From positions 62,001-126,000 of the forward strand of contig NZ_JASCIS010000018.1 of the NCBI RefSeq assembly GCF_029968015.1: a stretch of DNA of 64,000 bases, in the 5' to 3' direction. Origin of the DNA: Streptomyces luteolus. Its GTDB lineage: Bacteria; Actinomycetota; Actinomycetes; Streptomycetales; Streptomycetaceae. The position numbers were made by a program, and so were the translations under genes. The notes under the pieces are model-generated. The model had not been told where the DNA came from, did no database searches, and saw only the letters and a program-made list of their open reading frames with translations. Numbering within the stretch: the stretch's first letter is position 1; each line of letters begins with the position of its first letter. Shown one piece after another: positions 41,844 to 50,939 of this stretch.

Positions 41844-42719
41844 TCAACTCTCGTCCGGCAGCGGTCGCAACGGGCGCGTATGGGTCCACCCCGGACCGAG
41901 GTCGTCGAGCGTGTAACCGAAGGGATACGAGCGGGGCTTGGGCAGGCGGGGCCATCGCTCGGGCCGCGCCGGGAGCAGCCGTACGACATGGGCCCGCAGG
42001 CGCAGCGCCCCCGCGGCGAGACGACGCACCCCACACGGCTGCGGGGGATAGCCGAGGGCGCGCAGCAGCGGCTCGTCAAGGAGGGCCAGCGTGAAGCGGG
42101 TGACCAGCGGACGCAGGGGCCGCGGGTACCAGGACGCGCTCGTGCGGAACGTGGCCCGGGCGACACGGTGGTTGGCGGGGGCGTACGCGAAGTGCCGGTG
42201 CTCGTACGCGTCGAGGAGCCGCTCGAAGCCCGCGTACGTCGACGGGGCGTCCTCGATGTTCATCAACTGCGCCATCTTGTGGCCGACCAGGGCCAGGGAC
42301 TCGGTCTCGTTCGCGCACAGCCCGCGCCAGCCGAAGCGGTCGATCCAGCGCGCCGGGCCGACGACCGTGGTGGCGAGGACGTACAGGAAGTCCTCGTTGC
42401 GGATGTTGTACCGGTCGTGGACGCGGTTGAGGTGGCGGGCGGCGGCACGGCCGCGCTCCGAGTCGAAGCCGTCCTGCGCCATCTCGTGGGCGAACAGGAT
42501 CGTGTCGTCGTACCGCTTCTGGCCCGCGTGCTCGAACTCGCCCGTGGCGTCGAGGAGTCGGGAGATGCGGGGCACGCCATAGTCGCGGATGAAGGCGAGG
42601 CCGATGCCCTGCATGTAGTCCCAGGGGAACTCGTACTGCGAGATGAGCTTGTGTATCCGCTCGTAGTCGCGCTGCGGGTCCATGCCGCGGATCGCCCGCA
42701 GCCTGCTGTAGCGCCCCAT
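41844..42719 (-). CDS. Oxygenase MpaB-family protein (DUF2236)
   Basis: Predicted 291 residues. ATG 42719 has GGGAGGA at 7 nt. The DUF2236 helical core is present: GIGLAFIRDYGVPRISRLLD, RYDDTILFAHEMAQDGFDSE, the His-rich RHLNRVHDRYNIRNEDFLYV with conserved RxxxxHxxY, and GPARWIDRFGWRGLCANETE. Members bind heme b through conserved His residues; one, latex-clearing protein, cleaves polyisoprene, and MpaB cleaves a farnesyl chain. Substrate here is unknown; this resembles the ER-bound-oxygenase-like branch common in actinobacteria. First core gene after the island. Confidence 0.83.
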   Translation of the reverse strand: MGRYSRLRAIRGMDPQRDYERIHKLISQYEFPWDYMQGIGLAFIRDYGVPRISRLLDATGEFEHAGQKRYDDTILFAHEMAQDGFDSERGRAAARHLNRVHDRYNIRNEDFLYVLATTVVGPARWIDRFGWRGLCANETESLALVGHKMAQLMNIEDAPSTYAGFERLLDAYEHRHFAYAPANHRVARATFRTSASWYPRPLRPLVTRFTLALLDEPLLRALGYPPQPCGVRRLAAGALRLRAHVVRLLPARPERWPRLPKPRSYPFGYTLDDLGPGWTHTRPLRPLPDES

Positions 42720-42793
42720 GGCCGGTTCCTCCCCGTGCACATGCGCCAGGACGGCGCACCCGAAGGTACGTCGTCCTGGCGCGAGTTGACACC

Positions 42794-44314
42794 TCAGTGC
42801 TCGTGGACCGTGTTCGTCCGGGCGATCTTCTTCCAGGACTTCGGCTGCTCCGCCTCGGCGGCACGCGAGACGCCCGCCCCCGCCGCGGCCGGGGCGGACG
42901 GCTTGCCCGGCTCGTACAGCCAGGTGTCGAACAGCGCGGCGAGGGGCTTGCCGGAGACCTTCTCCGCGTACTTCACGAAGTCGGAGACCTTGGCGTTGCC
43001 GTAGGCGTGCTCGGTCGGCCAGCCCTTGAGGATCTCGAAGAACGCCTTGCCGCCGACCTCGTTGCGCAGCGCCTGCACGGCGAGCGCGCCGCGGTCGTAC
43101 ACCGCGATGTCGAACTGGTTCTCCGGGCCCGGGTCGCCCGGCTTCACCGTCCAGAACGGGTCGTCGGCCGGGTGCGAGGCGTACACGTAGTCGGCGAGCT
43201 CCTGGGCCGTGCCCTCGCCCTCCTTCTCCGACCAGAGCCACTGGCTGTAGCGGGCGAAGCCCTCGTTGACCCAGATGTCCTTCCAGCCGTCGACCGAGAC
43301 GCTGTCGCCGTACCACTGGTGCGCCAACTCGTGTACGACGACGGAGACGTTGGAGCCGGACGCGAACTGCTTCGGGCTGTAGAACGGCCGGGTCTGGGTC
43401 TCCAGGGCGTAGCCGCTCGTCACGTTCGGGACGTAGCCGCCGAGCGCGTTGAACGGGTACGGGCCGAAGACCTCCTCCAGCCACTCCGCGACTTCCCCGG
43501 TCCGCTCGATGCTCGCCTTCGCCGCGCCCTCGTGCTCGCCCAGGTCCTTGCTGTACGCGTTGAGGACCGGCAGTCCGCCCGCCGTCTTGTCCGTCGTGAT
43601 GTCGAACTTGCCGACCGCGAGCGTCGCCAGGTACGAGGCCTGCGGCTTGTCCGAACGCCAGCTGTAGCGCGTCCAGTCGAGGCCGACGGGCCGGGTGGAC
43701 CGCAGCACGCCGTTGCTGATCGCCTGTGTGCCGTTCGGCACCTGGACCGAGACGTCGTACGTGGCCTTGTCCAGCGGGTGGTCGTTGGACGGGAACCACC
43801 ACACGGCGGAGTCCGGCTCCTGCGCGGCGACGCCGCCGTCGGGGGTGCGGTGCCAGGCCGTCCAGCCGTTGATCTCAAGGTCGGACGGCTTGCCCGCGTA
43901 CTTCACGACGACCGTGATCTCACTGCCCTTCGGCAGCGGTGCGGCTGGGGTGATCTCCACCTCCTGGTCGCCGGAGAAGGTCACGCGGGCCTTCTTGCCG
44001 TTGACCCGCACCTCGCTGACGTCCAGGCCGAAGTCCAGGTTGAACCGGGACAGGTCCTGCTTCGTGGTGGCGAGGATCGTCGCCGTGCCCTCCAACAGGT
44101 CCGACTTCGGCTGGTACTTGAGCCGCAGGTCGTAGTGCGCGACGTCGTAGCCGCCGTTGCCGCTCGCCGGGTAGTAGGGGTCGCCGATGCCCGGTGCGCC
44201 CGGCTCGCTGTGTTTTCCGGGGGACGCCCCCGGACCCCCGGCGGCGGCCGACGCCGGGATCGCCAGCATCAGGGCGGCCACGGACGCGCCGGGGACGATC
44301 AGTCTGCGGTGCAC
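42794..44314 (-). CDS. Secreted M1-family zinc aminopeptidase
   Basis: Predicted 506 residues with a signal peptide (MHRRLIVPGASVAALMLAIP, cleavage near ASAAAG). The zinc-binding HExxH is VVHELAHQWYGDSVS and the third ligand lies in DIWVNEGFARYSQWLW, 18 residues later, as in M1 gluzincins. The N-terminal saddle domain (YDVAHYDLRLKYQPKSDLLE) is present; the long C-terminal domain of large M1 enzymes is absent, as in small secreted Streptomyces members. GTG 44314 follows GGAG. It releases N-terminal residues from extracellular peptides and is divergent from the S15 peptidase. Confidence 0.9.
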   Translation of the reverse strand: MHRRLIVPGASVAALMLAIPASAAAGGPGASPGKHSEPGAPGIGDPYYPASGNGGYDVAHYDLRLKYQPKSDLLEGTATILATTKQDLSRFNLDFGLDVSEVRVNGKKARVTFSGDQEVEITPAAPLPKGSEITVVVKYAGKPSDLEINGWTAWHRTPDGGVAAQEPDSAVWWFPSNDHPLDKATYDVSVQVPNGTQAISNGVLRSTRPVGLDWTRYSWRSDKPQASYLATLAVGKFDITTDKTAGGLPVLNAYSKDLGEHEGAAKASIERTGEVAEWLEEVFGPYPFNALGGYVPNVTSGYALETQTRPFYSPKQFASGSNVSVVVHELAHQWYGDSVSVDGWKDIWVNEGFARYSQWLWSEKEGEGTAQELADYVYASHPADDPFWTVKPGDPGPENQFDIAVYDRGALAVQALRNEVGGKAFFEILKGWPTEHAYGNAKVSDFVKYAEKVSGKPLAALFDTWLYEPGKPSAPAAAGAGVSRAAEAEQPKSWKKIARTNTVHEH

Positions 44315-44558
44315 GGTAGCTCCAAGTCATGGTGGGGGGTGGTCGGTTGAGCGCGGCGGCCGGATGGGTGTGCGACCGTCCGCGTCTCCCGGAGCCTATT
44401 CAGCCCCGTACGCCCCGGTCATGTCCATGGCCTCTTCCGTCACATGACTGCCATCCGGCCGACATGTGCCACTTCGTCCCGCACTCCTGACATCGAGCCC
44501 CAGGAAGACCACGACTGACCTCTTTTGTACGGGAGTTGACCCAGGTACGTTCCCGCAC

Positions 44559-46529
44559 ATGCCTCTGCCGATACGTGTGCGGGATCTTCGCCTGATACGT
44601 GCGCTGCTGCTCGCGGGAGCACTCCTCGCGACGCTGCTCACACCGCTCTCCCCGGCCTACGCCGACAGCCACGCCGCCCGGGAGAGCAAGCCCGTCCACT
44701 CGTACGAGAACGCCGTACGCGAGTCCGTCTGGGTCGACACCCGGATCGACGGGGACGGCGACGGCAGGACCGACCGGGTCGCGGCCGACATCATCCGGCC
44801 CCGCGAACCCGCGCGGCAGGGCCGCGAGATCCCCGTGATCATGGACGCCAGCCCGTACTACCAGTGCTGCGGGCGCGGCAACGAGAGCCAGAAGAAGACG
44901 TACGACGAACACGGGAACGTCGTCCGGTTCCCGCTGTACCTCGACAACTACTTCGTGCCGCGCGGCTACGCCTTCGTCGCCGTCGACCTCGCCGGAACCA
45001 GCCGCTCCGACGGCTGCGTGGACGTCGGCGGCCGCTCCGACGTGCAGTCCGCCAAGGCCGTCGTCGACTGGCTGAACGGCCGCGCCAAGGGCTACACCAC
45101 CCGCACCGGCGGGGAACGCGCGCGGGCCGACTGGTCCAACGGCCGCACCGGCATGATCGGCAAGAGCTACGACGGCACGGTCGCCAACGGCGTCGCCGCC
45201 ACCGGGGTCGAGGGCCTGGAGACCATCGTCCCGATCGGCGCGATCTCCTCCTGGTACGACTACTACTTCCAGCAGGGCGCGCCCCTCTACGACTCCGGGC
45301 CCGAGTGGCTCTCGGACTACGTGGAGAGCCCGGCGGCCCGCGCCCGCTGCGGTGCCGTGCAGCAGCGGCTCATCGACGGGGCGCCCCGCAGCGGCGACTG
45401 GACCGGCCTGTGGCAGGAGCGGGACCACGTCCCCGACGCGGACCGGGTGAAGGCCAGTGTCTTCCTCGTCCACGGCATGCAGGACCTGAACGTCCGCGCC
45501 AAGCACTTCGGGCAGTGGTGGGACGCCCTCGGCGAGGCCGGGGTCGAGCGGAAGATCTGGCTGAGCCAGACCGGCCACGTCGACCCCTTCGACTTCCGCC
45601 GGGAGGACTGGGTGCGCACCCTGCACCGCTGGTTCGACCATGAACTCCTCGGCTACGACAACGGCATCGATGAGGAGCCGATGGCCGACATCGAGCGCGC
45701 CCCCGGCCGGTGGACGACCGACCGGCACTGGCCGCCGCGCGCCACCGGCACCGTGCGCCTGCACCCCGGCAAGGGCGAGCAGCCCGGCGTCGGCACCCTC
45801 GGTCCGAAGCGTGCCCCGGTCGGCGCCGTGGAGAGCTTCACGGACGACCCGAAGCGCGGCGAGGCGGACTGGGCGGCGCAGGTGGACAAGTCGACACCGG
45901 ACAAGGCCTCCTTCGTCACCGGACCGCTCACCAAGGACCTGCGGCTCTCCGGCTCCTCGCGGATCACCGTCACGGCCACCCCGAACGCGACGAGCGCCCA
46001 CCTGTCGGCCGTCCTCGTCGACCTCGGCCCCGACTACACCGCCGTCGGCGAAGGCATCAACACCCTGGCCGAGCGCACCTGTTGGGGTGCCGCACGCCCC
46101 GGCGACAGCCCCTGCTACAAGGAGACCGAGGCCGACACCGCCGACGTCGACTTCACCGTCTTCGCCCGCGGCTGGGCCGACCTCGGCACGTACGCCGACC
46201 CGGAGCGGGGCCGCCCGCTCACCCCGGGCAAGCGGCACACCATCAGCATCGACATCGCCGCGAGCGACCACGTCGTACCGAAGGGCCACCGCCTCGCCCT
46301 GATCGTCGCGGGCACCGACGCCGGCCTCATCGAACCGCCCGCCGCCACCCCGAAGCTGAGCCTCGACCTCGCGCGCACCCAGGCGCGGCTGCCCCTGGTC
46401 GGCGGCGCCCGTGCCTTCGCGGCCGCGACCCGCGGCGCGGCGGACCACCCCTCGCCGCGCGAGAGCCGCTACGAAGGGCTGCACCGCGATCCCGCCGCCG
46501 ACCGGGTCCCCGGACCGTCCACCGGCTGA
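44559..46529 (+). CDS. Secreted Xaa-Pro dipeptidyl-peptidase-like S15 hydrolase
   Basis: Predicted 656 residues. A signal peptide (LRLIRALLLAGALLATLLTP, cleavage near AYA-DSHA) precedes an alpha/beta-hydrolase domain. The nucleophile is in TGMIGKSYDGTVANGVAATG (G-K-S-Y-D-G), the Asp in VFLVHGMQDLNVRAKHFGQW and the His in WLSQTGHVDPFDFRREDW. A C-terminal jelly-roll domain (LRLSGSSRITVTATPNATSA) completes the CocE/PepX layout. These release Xaa-Pro dipeptides or hydrolyse esters. ATG 44559 has only a weak ribosome site. With the M1 and M14 enzymes it forms an extracellular exopeptidase set. Confidence 0.88.
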   Translation: MPLPIRVRDLRLIRALLLAGALLATLLTPLSPAYADSHAARESKPVHSYENAVRESVWVDTRIDGDGDGRTDRVAADIIRPREPARQGREIPVIMDASPYYQCCGRGNESQKKTYDEHGNVVRFPLYLDNYFVPRGYAFVAVDLAGTSRSDGCVDVGGRSDVQSAKAVVDWLNGRAKGYTTRTGGERARADWSNGRTGMIGKSYDGTVANGVAATGVEGLETIVPIGAISSWYDYYFQQGAPLYDSGPEWLSDYVESPAARARCGAVQQRLIDGAPRSGDWTGLWQERDHVPDADRVKASVFLVHGMQDLNVRAKHFGQWWDALGEAGVERKIWLSQTGHVDPFDFRREDWVRTLHRWFDHELLGYDNGIDEEPMADIERAPGRWTTDRHWPPRATGTVRLHPGKGEQPGVGTLGPKRAPVGAVESFTDDPKRGEADWAAQVDKSTPDKASFVTGPLTKDLRLSGSSRITVTATPNATSAHLSAVLVDLGPDYTAVGEGINTLAERTCWGAARPGDSPCYKETEADTADVDFTVFARGWADLGTYADPERGRPLTPGKRHTISIDIAASDHVVPKGHRLALIVAGTDAGLIEPPAATPKLSLDLARTQARLPLVGGARAFAAATRGAADHPSPRESRYEGLHRDPAADRVPGPSTG

Positions 46530-46563
46530 ACCCCCGTACGAACACAGCAGGGAGGCACCACCC

Positions 46564-47928
46564 TTGAGACCCCGCACCAGCGCCCGCACCCGCACCGACG
46601 CGCGCACCCGCACCCGCACCAACGCGCGCACCCGCGTCCGCACCCTCGCCCTCACCGCCGCCACCGTGCTCGCCGCGCCCCTCCTCGCCGTCCCGGCGAC
46701 CGCGGCCGACGTCCGGGCGGCGGGGGACGGGCCCCGCACCGGATTCGAGCTGAGCGACGGCGCCCGCTGGACCAACGGGCCCGAGGAGCAGAGGTTCCTC
46801 ACCGCGATCGACCGCGCCCACCGCGACGTCAGCATCGACCGCATCGGCACCACCCAGCAGAACCGCCCCGTGCAGCTCGTCCGTATCGGCGGCGAGCGGC
46901 GCACCACCAACACCGTGCTGCTCATCTGCAGCCAGCACGGCGACGAGCCCTCCGGCCGCGAGGCCTGTCTCACCACCACCCGCGAGCTCGCGGCCGCCGC
47001 CGACCACGGCGATGCCCGCACCCGCGCCCTGCGCCGGAACACCACGTTCCTGATCGTGCCGACCGCCAACCCCGACGGCCGCGCCGCAAACACCCGAGGC
47101 AACTCCGACGGCGTCGACATCAACCGCGACCACATGGCCCTGAAGACCGCCGAGGGCCGCGCCCTGGCCGCCGTGATCCGCGACGAGCGCCCCGACGTCA
47201 TCTACGACCTGCACGAGTACGGCGCCACCCCGCCCTACTACGACAAGGACCTCTTCGACCTCTGGCCGCGCAACCTCAACGTCGCCGACAGCGTGCACGG
47301 CGAGGCGCAGACCCTCTCCGGAAAGTACGTCAGGCCCACCGCCGAGGGCCACGGCCACTCCACCGGCACGTACGGCATCTGGACCGACCCCGTCACCGGC
47401 GAGCCGATCAAGCAGACCGCGGGCGACGGCCAGGAGCGCATCCTGCGCAACGCCTCCGGCATCAAGCACGCGGTCGGCCTCCTGATCGAGAGCCGCGTCG
47501 ACGCCCTCACCGAGCAGGAGCAGGCCGACGAGGCGTTCAACAACCGCCGCCGCGTCACCTCCCAGCTCGACGCTCTCGACGGCCTCCTGTCGTACGCGGA
47601 CGAGCGCGCCGCCCAGATCAGCGCCGCCACCACCGCCGCCCGCACCGAGGGCCTCGCCGACCACGGCCCCGTCTACACCGGCGGCGCCGACAACGACCCC
47701 GCCGAACCGTCCGAGACCCTCCAGGACCCGCCTTGCGGCTACCTGCTCGACGCGGACCAGTACGCGGACGTCGGCGACGAGCTGCGGCTGCACGGGATCA
47801 AGGTCAAGCGCACCGACGAGGGCGCCTTCGTCCCCGTACGGCAGTCACTGCGGGCACTCGTGCCGCTGCTCCTCGACGAGCGTGCCGCGTACCACCTCAC
47901 TGAGGCACGTCCGTTCGAAACTTGCTGA
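46564..47928 (+). CDS. Secreted M14-family zinc carboxypeptidase
   Basis: Predicted 454 residues. TTG 46564 follows GGGAGG, 35 bp after the S15 gene, so they are probably cotranscribed. Signal peptide: an unusual n-region of alternating Arg-Thr (RTSARTRTDARTRTRTNART), then LALTAATVLAAPLLAVPATA. The zinc-binding HxxE is in ICSQHGDEPSGREACLTTTR and the third His in VIYDLHEYGATPPYYDKDL; VPTANPDGRAANTRGNSDGV and DINRDH form the substrate-binding block. The expected C-terminal catalytic Glu is probably in GLLIESR. It removes C-terminal amino acids from extracellular peptides. Confidence 0.88.
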   Translation: MRPRTSARTRTDARTRTRTNARTRVRTLALTAATVLAAPLLAVPATAADVRAAGDGPRTGFELSDGARWTNGPEEQRFLTAIDRAHRDVSIDRIGTTQQNRPVQLVRIGGERRTTNTVLLICSQHGDEPSGREACLTTTRELAAAADHGDARTRALRRNTTFLIVPTANPDGRAANTRGNSDGVDINRDHMALKTAEGRALAAVIRDERPDVIYDLHEYGATPPYYDKDLFDLWPRNLNVADSVHGEAQTLSGKYVRPTAEGHGHSTGTYGIWTDPVTGEPIKQTAGDGQERILRNASGIKHAVGLLIESRVDALTEQEQADEAFNNRRRVTSQLDALDGLLSYADERAAQISAATTAARTEGLADHGPVYTGGADNDPAEPSETLQDPPCGYLLDADQYADVGDELRLHGIKVKRTDEGAFVPVRQSLRALVPLLLDERAAYHLTEARPFETC

Positions 47929-47976
47929 TTGGGGTAATAGAACAGGCCCATGTGGTAAGGGGTAGCGGTGACTTAA

Positions 47977-48004
47977 TTCCATACCTCGATTTCCATACCT
48001 CGAT
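47977..48004 (+). repeat. Tandem 14-bp duplication upstream of the BCCT gene
   Basis: TTCCATACCTCGAT is repeated without a spacer at 47977-47990 and 47991-48004, 24 bp before the start. It may be an operator or a slippage product. Confidence 0.85.
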
Positions 48005-48027
48005 TCAGTACTTCGAAGGGTGTGCCA

Positions 48028-49779
48028 GTGACACAAGATCTCGGCAAGACGGCTGACCGGGGAGACCCACCGAGTGGATCGGTGGAGGAGCTCCCGGGCA
48101 GTCCGCACGAGGGGCCGCCGCCCCAGACGGACAGAGTGGTGTTCGGCGTCACCGCCGTTCTCACGCTCGCGTTCGTCGTCTGGGGCGCGGTCTCCACGGA
48201 CACGCTGGAGAGCGTCTCCACCAGCATGCTGAACGGGCTCATCCACAGCGGCGGCTGGGCCTTCGTGCTCGCGGCCTCGGGCTTTGTGGTCTTCGCGCTC
48301 TGGCTGGCCATCAGCCGGTACGGGAAGATCACCCTCGGTGCGGAGGGCGAGGGGCCGGAGTTCCGTACGGTGTCCTGGATCGCCATGATGTTCAGCGCCG
48401 GCATGGGTATCGGCCTGATGTTCTACGGCGTCAGCGAGCCACTGACGCACTACACCTCGCCGCCGCCCGGCACCTCACCGGCCGACTCGGGCGCGCAGAT
48501 GGAGGTGTCGATGGCGACGACCCTCTTCCACTGGACGCTGCACCCGTGGGCGATCTACGCGGTGGCCGGTCTCGCCATCGCGTACAGCTGCTTCCGGCGC
48601 CGCAGGCGGCAGACCATCAGCGCCGTCTTCACGCCGCTGATCGGTGAGAAGAACGCCAACGGCGGCATCGGCCGGGCCATCGACATCCTCGCGATCTTCG
48701 CGACGCTCTTCGGCTCCGCCGCCTCCCTCGGCCTCGGCGCCCTGCAGATCGCCAACGGCATGCGGGAGCTCGACTGGGCCAGCCGCGTCAGCACCGCCGT
48801 CCTCGTCTCCATCATCGCCGTCCTCACGATCGCCTTCGTGGCCTCCGCGGTGTCCGGTGTGGAGAAGGGCATCCAGTGGCTGTCCAACATCAACATGGTG
48901 CTCGCGGGTGTCCTCGCGGCCTTCGTCTTCGTGGTCGGCCCGACGGTCCTGGTCCTCGACCTGGTGCCCACCTCCGTCGCCTCGTTCCTCGGCGACCTGC
49001 CGATGATGGCCGGCCGTACGGAAGCGGCCAGCGATGCGGGCAGTGAGGTGGACATCGCCACCTGGCTCGGCGGCAACACGGTCTTCTACTGGGCCTGGTG
49101 GATCTCCTGGACGCCCTTCGTCGGCATGTTCATCGCCCGCATCAGCCGCGGCCGCACCATCCGCCAGTTCATCGGCGGCGTCATCCTGGTCCCGTCCACC
49201 GTGAGCCTCATCTGGTTCGCGGTCTTCGGCGGTACGGCGATGCAGCTGAGCGAGCAGGGCCGCCTCAGCACCGACCTGACGGTCGAGGGCCAGCTCTTCG
49301 GCGTCCTGAACGAGTACCCGATCGCCACCGTCATGAGCCTGCTCGTGATGATCCTGGTGGCCATCTTCTTCGTCTCCGGCGCCGACGCGGCGTCCATCGT
49401 GATGGGCACGCTCTCCCAGAGGGGCACGTTCGAGCCGACCCGGTTCGTCGTCATCTTCTGGGGTGTGGTCACCGGTGCCGTCGCGGCCATCATGCTGCTC
49501 ATCGGCGGCGGTGGCGACGACGCCCTGACGGGCCTGAAGAACCTCACGATCCTCGTCGCGGCCCCGTTCGCCGTGGTCATGGTCGGCATGTGCTGGGCCC
49601 TGATGCGCGACCTGCGCCGCGACCCGCTGATCGTGCGCGGCGAGAAGGGCGAGGAGGCCGTCGAGATGGCGGTCATCGCGGGCCACGAGAAGTACGACGG
49701 AGACTTCGAGCTCCGCATCGGCCCGGCGGACACGGAGCCGCCGTCCGCTCCGGCGGACAAGACGGAGGCGAAGCCGTAG
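48028..49779 (+). CDS. BCCT-family betaine/choline/carnitine transporter
   Basis: Predicted 583-residue membrane protein with 12 helices and a cytoplasmic hydrophilic tail at each end. Diagnostic blocks: FSAGMGIGLMFYGVSEPLTH, in which GMGIGLMFYG is the glycine-rich substrate loop of BetP-like sodium-coupled betaine carriers, and VFYWAWWISWTPFVGMFIAR with ISRGRTIRQF, the BCCT signature. It probably imports an osmoprotectant such as glycine betaine. GTG 48028 lies 7 nt after GAAGGG; GTG 48022 would touch it. C-terminal tail is acidic/Pro-rich. A strong terminator follows. Confidence 0.92.
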   Translation: MTQDLGKTADRGDPPSGSVEELPGSPHEGPPPQTDRVVFGVTAVLTLAFVVWGAVSTDTLESVSTSMLNGLIHSGGWAFVLAASGFVVFALWLAISRYGKITLGAEGEGPEFRTVSWIAMMFSAGMGIGLMFYGVSEPLTHYTSPPPGTSPADSGAQMEVSMATTLFHWTLHPWAIYAVAGLAIAYSCFRRRRRQTISAVFTPLIGEKNANGGIGRAIDILAIFATLFGSAASLGLGALQIANGMRELDWASRVSTAVLVSIIAVLTIAFVASAVSGVEKGIQWLSNINMVLAGVLAAFVFVVGPTVLVLDLVPTSVASFLGDLPMMAGRTEAASDAGSEVDIATWLGGNTVFYWAWWISWTPFVGMFIARISRGRTIRQFIGGVILVPSTVSLIWFAVFGGTAMQLSEQGRLSTDLTVEGQLFGVLNEYPIATVMSLLVMILVAIFFVSGADAASIVMGTLSQRGTFEPTRFVVIFWGVVTGAVAAIMLLIGGGGDDALTGLKNLTILVAAPFAVVMVGMCWALMRDLRRDPLIVRGEKGEEAVEMAVIAGHEKYDGDFELRIGPADTEPPSAPADKTEAKP

Positions 49780-49805
49780 CGCTTCCCGCTCTCCCGGCAC
49801 ACACT

Positions 49806-49842
49806 CGGCGGCGCCGCCCCCAGATCGGGGGCGGCGCCGCCG
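49806..49842. terminator. Terminator hairpin after the BCCT gene
   Basis: CGGCGGCGCCGCCCCC (49806-49821), 5-nt loop, exact complement 49827-49842, followed by a TTT. Confidence 0.85.
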
Positions 49843-49856
49843 CTGGGTTTCCCAGC

Positions 49857-49922
49857 CCGCTCCTCAGCCGCCGGAGGGGCTCAGCAATCGCCGGAGGGGC
49901 TCAGTAATCACCGGAGGGGCTC
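49857..49922. repeat. Dispersed repeat, copy 7, tandem form
   Basis: CGCCGGAGGGGCTCAG units occur three times about 20 bp apart (AGCCGCC, AATCGCC and AATCACC variants), matching the inner arms of the copy at 14234. Confidence 0.65.
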
Positions 49923-49937
49923 GATTCTCGGACCACC

Positions 49938-50867
49938 TCAGCCCACCAACCCCGCCGCAGCCTCCGCACACCCCCAGGCCACCGTGACCCCCGCCCCGCC
50001 GTGACCGTAGTTGTGCACCAACACCCCACCTCCGTCTACCCGTTGGCTCTCCAGGCGCACCACGGCCCGCGCGGGCCGCAGCCCGACCCGATGGGCCAGA
50101 ACACGGGCCCCGGCGACCTCCGGACGGACCCGCGCGCAGCGCGCCACGATGGCCGCGGCCGTCGCCGGATCCGGCTCACGACCCCACGCGCCCTCCTCGG
50201 CCGTCCCCCCGAGCACCAGCCCGTACGGCTGCGGCAGCAGATAGGTCGTCTCGGCCGCCGCCGCGGCACCCGGAGCCACGAACCACTCCTCGACCCCCGG
50301 GTTCTCCACGACGACCAATTGCCCGCGCACCGGATGCACCGCGGGGTCGTCCGCCAGTGAACGCGCCCCGAGCCCGGTGCAGTTGACCACCACGGCCGCC
50401 TCGGCCGTCGCCTCGCGCAGGTCCGCCACGGTGCGCCGCTCGACCCTGCCGCCCGCGGCGGCCAGCCGATCCTCCAGGTACGACAGATGCGTCGGCATGT
50501 CGATCAGCGGCACCGTCGCCCGCAACCCCCGCCCCTCGACCTCCCGCAGGCCCGGCACGGCCTTCGCCCACCGCCCGAGATCCGCTGCCCTGGTGTCGGC
50601 CATGGTGCCCGCGACCAGCCGTACGCCGGTCGTCGACGGCTCGTCCGCCAGCGGCACGTACACATCGAGGGAGCGCAGCGACCACTCCTCCACCAGGGCC
50701 CGCGGCTCGATCCGGTACGGCCAGCACAGCCCGCCCGCCACGGCCGACGTGCACTCCGCGGCCGTCTCCCGTGCCCAGACCCGTACCCGCTCGCCCCGCT
50801 CGGCGAGGACCACGGCCGTCGTCAGGCCGATGATCCCGCCGCCCACCACGATCACTTCAGCACTCAT
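49938..50867 (-). CDS. FAD-dependent D-amino-acid oxidase-like protein
   Basis: Predicted 309 residues. N-terminal Rossmann VIVVGGGIIGLTTAVVLAER (GxGxxG-type) binds FAD; AVAGGLCWPYRIEP, VVVNCTGLGARSLADDPAVH and VRGQLVVV are the DAO blocks, and the C-terminal VHNYGHGGAGVTVAWGCAEA matches the family signature near the flavin. Typical length for bacterial D-amino-acid oxidases (about 320). It would deaminate a D-amino acid to the keto acid with H2O2. ATG 50867. Divergent from the 349-residue gene. Confidence 0.87.
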   Translation of the reverse strand: MSAEVIVVGGGIIGLTTAVVLAERGERVRVWARETAAECTSAVAGGLCWPYRIEPRALVEEWSLRSLDVYVPLADEPSTTGVRLVAGTMADTRAADLGRWAKAVPGLREVEGRGLRATVPLIDMPTHLSYLEDRLAAAGGRVERRTVADLREATAEAAVVVNCTGLGARSLADDPAVHPVRGQLVVVENPGVEEWFVAPGAAAAAETTYLLPQPYGLVLGGTAEEGAWGREPDPATAAAIVARCARVRPEVAGARVLAHRVGLRPARAVVRLESQRVDGGGVLVHNYGHGGAGVTVAWGCAEAAAGLVG

Positions 50868-50939
50868 ACCGGGACCCTAATCCGCAATCCGCACCGGCCG
50901 ACTTGCTCACTTCCGTGCCCCGACGGGAATACTCCACCC

